A DNA stretch of 64,000 bases from Streptomyces xanthophaeus (GTDB lineage Bacteria > Actinomycetota > Actinomycetes > Streptomycetales > Streptomycetaceae): positions 248,001 through 312,000 of the forward strand of contig NZ_KL647132.1 in assembly GCF_000725805.1 (NCBI RefSeq), written 5' to 3'. Numbering within the stretch: the first letter of the stretch is position 1; each line of letters starts with the position of its first letter. This document shows, piece after piece, positions 58,400 to 64,000 of the stretch. The notes beneath the pieces were generated by a model. That model was not told the origin of the DNA and did not search any database. It saw nothing but the letters and a program-made list of their open reading frames with translations. The position numbers and the translations under genes were made by a program.

Positions 58400-59337
58400 T
58401 CGCTCTCCGCCCGGATCACGTCCAGCGCGTGCTGCAGGTCCGCCGGGTAGGTGCTCTCGAACTCCACCCACTGCCCGTCGGACGGGTGCTCGAAGCCGAG
58501 CCGCACGGCGTGCAGCCACTGACGGGTCAGCCCGAGGCGCTTGGCGACCGTCGGGTCGGCGCCGTAGGTCAGGTCGCCGACGCAGGGGTGGCGGTGCGCG
58601 GCCATGTGCACGCGGATCTGGTGCGTACGCCCCGTCTCCAGCTTGATGTCCAGCAGCGAGGCGGCGCGGAAGGCCTCGATCAGGTCGTAGTGGGTGACGG
58701 AGGCCTTGCCGTCCTGCGTCACCGCCCACTTGTAGTCCGCGCTGGGGTGGCGGCCGATCGGCGCGTCGATCGTGCCGCTCATCGGGTCCGGGTGCCCCTG
58801 CACCAGCGCGTGGTAGCGCTTGTCCACGACCCGCTCGCGGAACTGGTTCTTCAGCGAGGTGTACGCCCGCTCCGACTTGGCCACGGCCATCAGGCCGGAC
58901 GTGCCGACGTCGAGGCGGTGCACGATGCCCTGGCGCTCGGCCGCGCCGGAGGTCGAGATGCGGTACCCGGCCGCGGCGAGGCCACCGATGACGGTGGTGC
59001 CGGTCCAGCCGGGGCTCGGGTGGGCGGCGACGCCCACCGGCTTCATGATGACGACGATGTCGTCGTCGTCATGGACGATCTCCATGCCCGGGACGGGCTC
59101 GGCGACGACCTCTACCGGCCGCGGCGGCGCGGGCATCTCGACTTCGAGCCAGGCACCGCCGTGCACCCGCTCGGACTTCCCGACGACGCTGCCGTCGACC
59201 GCCACCTTCCCCGCGGCCGCGAGTTCGGCCGCCTTCGTCCGGGAAAATCCGAACATACGGGCGATGGCGGCGTCGACGCGCTCGCCCTCGAGGCCATCGG
59301 GAACGGGCAGGGTGCGGATCTCGGGAATCGTACTCAC
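58396..59337 (-). CDS. RluA family pseudouridine synthase (RluD-like)
   Basis: A 313-residue pseudouridine synthase with N-terminal S4 domain ([21 protein letters not shown]) and catalytic domain: [17 protein letters not shown] holds the catalytic Asp, and [20 protein letters not shown] is the other conserved stretch. The layout is that of RluD, which modifies 23S rRNA helix 69; the exact sites are unproven. GTG at 59337 ([10 protein letters not shown] follows) was chosen over an earlier in-frame start. It follows lspA by ~40 nt, a common pairing in bacteria. Confidence 0.92.
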   Translation of the reverse strand: MSTIPEIRTLPVPDGLEGERVDAAIARMFGFSRTKAAELAAAGKVAVDGSVVGKSERVHGGAWLEVEMPAPPRPVEVVAEPVPGMEIVHDDDDIVVIMKPVGVAAHPSPGWTGTTVIGGLAAAGYRISTSGAAERQGIVHRLDVGTSGLMAVAKSERAYTSLKNQFRERVVDKRYHALVQGHPDPMSGTIDAPIGRHPSADYKWAVTQDGKASVTHYDLIEAFRAASLLDIKLETGRTHQIRVHMAAHRHPCVGDLTYGADPTVAKRLGLTRQWLHAVRLGFEHPSDGQWVEFESTYPADLQHALDVIRAESE

Positions 59338-59378
59338 CCGTCGAGTATGCAGGACTCGACAGGACAGCGGCCCCGCGC

Positions 59379-59939
59379 TCAGTCCTTGTGGACGGTCCCG
59401 TCCGGGTCCAGACCCTTGAACGAGAGCAGCACGATCAGGATGCCGCCGCACACGATCGCGGAGTCGGCAAGGTTGAAGACGGCGAAGTGGGACGGCGCGA
59501 TGAAGTCGACGACCGCGCCCCGGAACACGCCCGGCGAGCGGAAGATCCGGTCGGTCAGGTTGCCCAGCGCGCCGCCGAGCAGCAGGCCCAGCGCGATCGC
59601 CCAGGGCAGGCTGTAGAGCTTGCGGGCGAGCCGGACGATCACGACGATCACCGAGGCGGCGATGCAGGTGAAGATGATCGTGAAGGCCTCGCCGAAACCG
59701 AACGCGGCGCCCGGGTTGCGGACCGCCTCGAACCTCAGCAGGTCCCCGATGATCTCGATCGGCGGCTGGTGCTCCAGCTTCGCCACGACCAGCATCTTGC
59801 TGCCCAGGTCGAGCACGTACGCCAGCAGCGCCACGACGAGCAGCGCCACGATCCGCCGGTGCCCCTTGGGCTCGGCGGGCTCCGGCTGGGCGTCGTCCCC
59901 GACCTCCGGCGTACCGATGATGCGTTCCGCCTCTGCCAC
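59379..59939 (-). CDS. lspA: Lipoprotein signal peptidase
   Basis: Signal peptidase II removes the signal peptide from diacylglyceryl-prolipoproteins. The 186-residue product has a longer cytoplasmic N-terminus than E. coli LspA, four membrane helices and the catalytic aspartates in [10 protein letters not shown] and [23 protein letters not shown] is the other family motif. The start is GTG at 59939 (AEAERIIG follows); an in-frame ATG 25 codons earlier is possible. It completes, with lgt at 14.3 kb, the core lipoprotein pathway. Confidence 0.94.
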   Translation of the reverse strand: MAEAERIIGTPEVGDDAQPEPAEPKGHRRIVALLVVALLAYVLDLGSKMLVVAKLEHQPPIEIIGDLLRFEAVRNPGAAFGFGEAFTIIFTCIAASVIVVIVRLARKLYSLPWAIALGLLLGGALGNLTDRIFRSPGVFRGAVVDFIAPSHFAVFNLADSAIVCGGILIVLLSFKGLDPDGTVHKD

Positions 59940-60170
59940 GTGAGTCCCTCGAACTAGCTCGAACCAGGTTGCCGACGACACAGACCTGCCAGGTTCCTGG
60001 ACCCTGACGGACACGAGGGTACGTCAGGGCGCCCGTACACCGCCCGTCAGGAGCCGCACTGGGGTCCGGACCGTGCGCACGGCCGCCCGGCGGCCACCGA
60101 CGGTGACCGCCGCAGCACCGCGGGTCCAGCGGCTACCGCGGCTCCAGTCGCTCTCGCGGCTCCCGCGGCT

Positions 60171-60908
60171 CTAGTGGCGCCGCTCCTGCTTCTGCTTGCA
60201 GTCCACGCACAGGGTGGCCCGCGGGAAGGCCTGCATCCTGGCCTTGCCGATGGGCTGGCCGCAGTTCTCGCACAGCCCGTACGTGCCCGCCTCCAGCCGT
60301 TCCAGGGCCCGCTCGGTCTGCTCCAGCATCGAGGTGGCGTTCGCGGCCAGGGCCAGCTCGGACTCCCGGGTGATGTTCTTGGTGCCCGTGTCGGCCTGGT
60401 CGTCGCCCGCGCCGTCCCCGGAGTCCCGCATCAGGCCCGAGATGGCCGCCTCCGAGGCGTCCAGTTCGTTGCGCAGCCGCAGGATCTCCGACTCCAGCTC
60501 CGTACGGGCCTGCGCGACCTCCGCCGGGGTCCAGGGGTCCTCCCCGGGCCGTACGGCGAGCTCGCCCGGCGCCGTGGCGGCCGTCGCGCGCGTCTTGGGC
60601 AGCCCGCTGGTGGCGGCCGTGGCCGCCTTCCTCGCCGTACCGGTGCTCTTCTTGGCAACCACTTTCCGGACTCCCGTCTTCTCCGCGGCCTCGGCCGCCC
60701 CCTCGGCTCCGGCCGCCTTGGCCGTGGCCTTCCGCTTGTCGACGGTGGTCGCCCTGCCGGCCACGGTCTTCTTCTCCACGGCCTTCTTCGCGACGGCCTT
60801 CTTCACGGTCCTCTTCGCCGCGGCCTTCTTCGCCACGGGTTCCCCGGCCGGCACTTCCCCGGAGGCAGCCGTCCTGGCAGTACTCCCGGCGGTCTTCTTC
60901 GCCACCAT
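60171..60908 (-). CDS. ddbA: Histone H1-like tail fused to DksA/TraR zinc finger (DdbA-like)
   Basis: A 245-residue protein. Residues 1-~110 are Lys/Ala-rich (KKAAAKRTVKKAVAKKAVEK), like a histone H1 tail and expected to bind DNA. The C-terminal half is a coiled-coil plus TraR/DksA zinc finger: CENCGQPIGKARMQAF followed by CVDC completes four Cys. In S. coelicolor a protein of this architecture and place is known as DdbA, a nucleoid-associated protein. The ATG at 60908 has GAAGGGG upstream. A role coupling DNA structure to transcription is inferred from the two halves. Confidence 0.88.
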   Translation of the reverse strand: MVAKKTAGSTARTAASGEVPAGEPVAKKAAAKRTVKKAVAKKAVEKKTVAGRATTVDKRKATAKAAGAEGAAEAAEKTGVRKVVAKKSTGTARKAATAATSGLPKTRATAATAPGELAVRPGEDPWTPAEVAQARTELESEILRLRNELDASEAAISGLMRDSGDGAGDDQADTGTKNITRESELALAANATSMLEQTERALERLEAGTYGLCENCGQPIGKARMQAFPRATLCVDCKQKQERRH

Positions 60909-61212
60909 GGCCGCGGCCCCTTCACATACTGTGATCATTGCTCGCGAATCGTGCCGGAACGATAAGTCGGCACCGGCCCCGCGGCAACGGGGCACGCATC
61001 CATCGAGGTCAACCTGCATCCGTTGTGCCCATCCGGAGGCCCGGTAACCCGCCCCACCGGCCCCGCCCGGAGCCGTACCGGTGCGTCGGGCTGTTCGGGT
61101 CACTCCGGCGCCCGTCCCGCACCCCCGCCACGCCGGTGGAGCGGCCCCGCCACGGGCCCCCGTAAACCGGTCTGCCGGGGCGCCCCCCGGCCCGTACACT
61201 GGGCCCAGCGAG
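60909..61212. other. Divergent intergenic region between ddbA-like gene and ileS leader
   Basis: About 300 bp holding both promoters. For ileS, TACACT at 61195-61200 is a good -10. For the ddbA-like gene no clear promoter was found. No supported reading frame lies here. Confidence 0.6.
61195..61200 (+). promoter_or_regulatory. -10 element for the ileS T-box transcript
   Basis: TACACT fits the TANNNT consensus and lies just upstream of the T-box leader. The -35 (TCTGCC at 61171-61176, 18-nt spacer) is weak. Confidence 0.45.
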
Positions 61213-61472
61213 AGGCATGGATGGGGACGAGTAGCGTCGGACGCAGCCAGGAGCGACCCGGGGACGGTGAGAGCCCGGGGGCGAGCGCGATGTGAAGGAT
61301 CACCCCGGAGCCGCCGGAAGAACGCCCCCAGGGCCAGTAGAACCGGCTTCGCACCCCAATGAGGGGGCCACCGGACCCGTCCGGAGGCCAAGGAGGGTGG
61401 TACCGCGGGAGCCGTCAGCGCTCTCGTCCCTCCGGTCGGAGAAGAAACCCGCCGGAGGAAGAGTCCAGCCTC
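61213..61472 (+). promoter_or_regulatory. T-box leader controlling ileS, translational type
   Basis: The RNA leader senses uncharged tRNA-Ile. Stem I features include GGGGACGAGTAG near 61228; a likely specifier is ATC at 61299-61301 in GTGAAGGATCACC. The T-box sequence AGGGTGGTACCGCGGG is at 61394-61409; its TGGT (61398-61401) would pair with ACCA of tRNA-Ile. Downstream, CCTCCGG (61429-61435) pairs perfectly with CCGGAGG (61452-61458), hiding the Shine-Dalgarno GGAGGAAGAG. No U-tract terminator is seen, so control of translation, as described for actinomycete ileS, is the best reading. Confidence 0.9.
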
Positions 61473-64000
61473 ATGACCACACCGCCGCAGTACCGCCCGG
61501 TACCCGCCCAGGTCGACCTGCCCGCCCTCGAACACGCCGTTCTCGACTTCTGGCGCGAGAGCAAGACCTTCGACAAGACCCTGCAGCAGTCCGAGGGCCG
61601 CCCCGAGTGGGTCTTCTACGAGGGCCCGCCGACCGCGAACGGCATGCCCGGCGCGCACCACATCGAGGCCCGCGTCTTCAAGGACGTCTTCCCCCGCTTC
61701 CGCACCATGCGCGGCTACCACGTGGCCCGCAAGGCCGGCTGGGACTGCCACGGCCTGCCCGTGGAGCTCGCCGTGGAGAAGGAGCTGGGCTTCAACGGCA
61801 AGCAGGACATCGAGGCGTACGGCATCGCCGAGTTCAACGCCAAGTGCCGCGAGTCCGTGACCCGCCACACCGACGCGTTCACCGAGCTCACCACCCGCAT
61901 GGGCTACTGGGTGGACCTGGACGACGCGTACCGGACCATGGACCCCGAGTACGTCGAGTCCGTGTGGTGGTCCCTGAAGGAGATCTTCAACAAGGGGCTG
62001 CTCACCCAGGACCACCGGGTCGCCCCCTGGTGCCCGCGCTGCGGCACCGGTCTCTCCGACCACGAGCTGGCCCAGGGCTACGAGACGGTCGTCGACCCCT
62101 CGGTCTTCGTCCGCTTCCCGCTGACCTCCGGCCCGCTGGCCGGGCAGGCGGCCCTCCTCGTCTGGACGACGACCCCCTGGACCCTGGTGTCCAACACCGC
62201 GGTCGCCGCGCACCCCGAGGTGACGTACGTCGTCGCCACCAATGGCGAAGAGAAGCTGGTCGTCGCCCAGCCGCTGCTGGAGAAGGCCCTCGGCGAGGGC
62301 TGGGAGGCCACCGGCGAGTCCTTCACCGGCAAGGAGATGGAGCGCTGGACCTACCAGCGTCCCTTCGACCTCGTCGAGTTCCCCGAGCCCGCCCACTACG
62401 TCGTGAACGCCGAGTACGTCACGACCGAGGACGGCACCGGTCTGGTCCACCAGTCCCCCGCCTTCGGCGCCGACGACCTCGCCGTCTGCCGCGCGTACGG
62501 TCTGCCGGTCGTGAACCCGGTCCGCCCCGACGGAACCTTCGAGGAGGACGTCCCGCTCGTGGGCGGCGTCTTCTTCAAGAAGGCCGACGAGAAGCTGACC
62601 GCCGATCTCGACGCGCGCGGCCTGCTCTTCAAGCACATCGCCTACGAGCACAGCTACCCGCACTGCTGGCGCTGCCACACGGCCCTGCTCTACTACGCGC
62701 AGCCGTCCTGGTACATCCGCACCACCGCCGTCAAGGACGCGATGCTGCGGGAGAACGAGAAGACCAACTGGTTCCCGGACTCCGTCAAGCAGGGCCGCTT
62801 CGGCGACTGGCTGAACAACAACATCGACTGGGCGCTGTCCCGCAACCGCTACTGGGGCACCCCGCTGCCCATCTGGCGCTGCGAGGAGAACCACCTCACC
62901 TGCGTCGGCTCCCGCGCGGAGCTGACCGAGCTGTCCGGCACCGACCAGTCGCAGCTGGACCCGCACCGCCCGTACATCGACGAGGTCACCTTCACCTGCA
63001 CCCACGAGGGCTGCTCGCTGGAGGCCGTACGCGTGCCGGAGGTCATCGACGCCTGGTACGACTCGGGTTCGATGCCGTTCGCGCAGTGGGGCTACCCGTA
63101 CAAGAACAAGGAGATCTTCGAGAAGCGCTACCCGGCGCAGTTCATCTCGGAGGCCATCGACCAGACCCGCGGCTGGTTCTACACGCTGATGGCGGTCGGC
63201 ACCCTCGTCTTCGACAAGTCCTCCTACGAGAACGTGGTCTGCCTCGGCCACATCCTCGCCGAGGACGGCCGCAAGATGTCCAAGCACCTGGGCAACATCC
63301 TCCAGCCGATCCCGCTGATGGACCAGCACGGCGCCGACGCCGTGCGCTGGTTCATGGCGGCCGGCGGCTCCCCGTGGGCGGCGCGGCGCGTCGGCCACGG
63401 CACGATCCAGGAGGTCGTGCGCAAGACGCTGCTGACGTACTGGAACACGGTCGCCTTCCAGGCGCTGTACGCCCGCACCTCGAACTGGGCGCCCTCCGCG
63501 TCCGACCCGGCACCGGCCGACCGCCCCGTCCTCGACAAGTGGCTGCTGTCCGAACTCCACGCCCTCGTCGGCGAGGTGACGGAGGCGATGGAGGCCTACG
63601 ACACCCAGCGAGCCGGCAAGCTGCTGTCCGCGTTCGTCGACGACCTCTCGAACTGGTACGTCCGCCGTTCGCGCCGCCGCTTCTGGCAGGGTGACGCGGC
63701 AGCGCTGCGCACGCTGCACGACGTCGTGGAGACGGTCACCCGGCTGATGGCCCCGCTGACCCCCTTCATCACGGAGCGGGTCTGGCAGGACATGATCGTC
63801 CCGGTGACCCCGGACGCCCCGGAGTCGGTGCACCTGTCGGCCTGGCCGCAGGCGGACGCCTCCGCGGTGGACCCGGTGCTCTCCCAGCAGATGCAGCTGG
63901 TCCGGCGCCTGGTGGAGCTGGGCCGGGCCACGCGCGCCGAGTCGGGCGTGAAGACCCGCCAGCCGCTCTCCCGGGCCCTGGTCGGCGCGGTGGGCTTCGA
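61473..64000 (+). CDS. ileS: Isoleucyl-tRNA synthetase, 3' end cut by window
   Basis: This enzyme attaches isoleucine to tRNA-Ile. The visible 842 residues of about 1040 include the Rossmann catalytic core, the editing domain (VWTTTPWTLVSNTAVA) and the GRKMSKHLGN motif. The nucleotide-binding HIGH motif is replaced: PTANGMPGAHHIEAR reads GAHH, the GxHH form found in a subset of IleRS2-type enzymes. This type resembles eukaryotic IleRS and is associated with resistance to mupirocin. The ATG at 61473 has GGAGGAAGAG 9 nt upstream, inside the T-box sequestrator. Confidence 0.96.
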   Translation, partial: MTTPPQYRPVPAQVDLPALEHAVLDFWRESKTFDKTLQQSEGRPEWVFYEGPPTANGMPGAHHIEARVFKDVFPRFRTMRGYHVARKAGWDCHGLPVELAVEKELGFNGKQDIEAYGIAEFNAKCRESVTRHTDAFTELTTRMGYWVDLDDAYRTMDPEYVESVWWSLKEIFNKGLLTQDHRVAPWCPRCGTGLSDHELAQGYETVVDPSVFVRFPLTSGPLAGQAALLVWTTTPWTLVSNTAVAAHPEVTYVVATNGEEKLVVAQPLLEKALGEGWEATGESFTGKEMERWTYQRPFDLVEFPEPAHYVVNAEYVTTEDGTGLVHQSPAFGADDLAVCRAYGLPVVNPVRPDGTFEEDVPLVGGVFFKKADEKLTADLDARGLLFKHIAYEHSYPHCWRCHTALLYYAQPSWYIRTTAVKDAMLRENEKTNWFPDSVKQGRFGDWLNNNIDWALSRNRYWGTPLPIWRCEENHLTCVGSRAELTELSGTDQSQLDPHRPYIDEVTFTCTHEGCSLEAVRVPEVIDAWYDSGSMPFAQWGYPYKNKEIFEKRYPAQFISEAIDQTRGWFYTLMAVGTLVFDKSSYENVVCLGHILAEDGRKMSKHLGNILQPIPLMDQHGADAVRWFMAAGGSPWAARRVGHGTIQEVVRKTLLTYWNTVAFQALYARTSNWAPSASDPAPADRPVLDKWLLSELHALVGEVTEAMEAYDTQRAGKLLSAFVDDLSNWYVRRSRRRFWQGDAAALRTLHDVVETVTRLMAPLTPFITERVWQDMIVPVTPDAPESVHLSAWPQADASAVDPVLSQQMQLVRRLVELGRATRAESGVKTRQPLSRALVGAVGF

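Noticed and set aside
60909..63833. Extension of the DksA-like gene to 1220 residues
   Set aside because: The upstream part is antisense to ileS and the T-box; the ATG at 60908 has a good ribosome site.

Overview
The window is a high-GC chromosomal stretch typical of Streptomyces. GTG starts are frequent, third codon positions are strongly G/C, genes often overlap by 4 nt, and the families are characteristic (TrpM, PriA, DdbA-like, HGxxPAAW). The order gltB - trp - his - dnaE - phoD - lspA - ileS matches, from memory, the core region around SCO2026-SCO2076 of S. coelicolor, so this is core chromosome rather than an island. No tRNA, rRNA, insertion sequence, prophage or CRISPR array was seen.

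Layout. 1-5.1 kb (minus): the 5' nine-tenths of gltB and a VIT1/CCC1 family membrane protein. 5.4-14.2 kb (plus): a tightly coupled seven-gene operon of four consecutive ADP-ribosylglycohydrolase-fold (ARH) proteins, a ribokinase-like kinase, a CaiB-type CoA transferase and a CitE-like lyase. This is the best candidate for an undescribed system. 14.3-23.5 kb (minus): lgt, a DsbA-like protein, trpA-trpB-trpM-trpC, three small membrane or regional proteins, trpE and hisI. 23.6-24.9 kb: a TIGR03085 gene, then a 650-bp convergent intergenic region folded as a ~500-bp imperfect inverted repeat. 24.9-31.9 kb (minus): an MFS gene and the his operon hisD-hisC-hisB-(55 aa membrane protein)-hisH-priA-ridA-hisF. 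PriA is expected to serve both histidine and tryptophan synthesis, which explains the lack of trpF here.

32-39.2 kb: a beta-helix-like membrane protein, a LON-domain protein, a YbaK-type deacylase, an ABC exporter, a NYN-domain protein and a small hydrophilic protein. 39.3-42.9 kb: dnaE. 43-50.8 kb: a DUF2252 protein, a membrane protein, a second DsbA-like protein, a PhoD-like phosphatase, an M43-type metalloprotease, a dienelactone hydrolase-like protein and an MscS channel. 50.9-55.3 kb: a two-component system divergent from a MurG paralogue and a sugar-nucleotide epimerase, with direct repeats between them. 55.2-56.1 kb: a TetR-like gene lacking its N-terminus and a possible frameshifted remnant. 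56-60.9 kb (minus): a CPA1 antiporter, a GNAT protein, an RluA-type pseudouridine synthase, lspA and a histone-tail/DksA fusion. 61.2-64 kb: a T-box leader and ileS (cut by the window end), whose HIGH motif is the non-canonical GxHH form.

Most boundaries are ATGA, GTGA or TGATG overlaps, implying translational coupling. Convergent gene pairs are separated by long perfect or near-perfect hairpins without clear U-tracts, as is usual in actinomycetes. All functions are inferred from sequence recognition; no searches were run.
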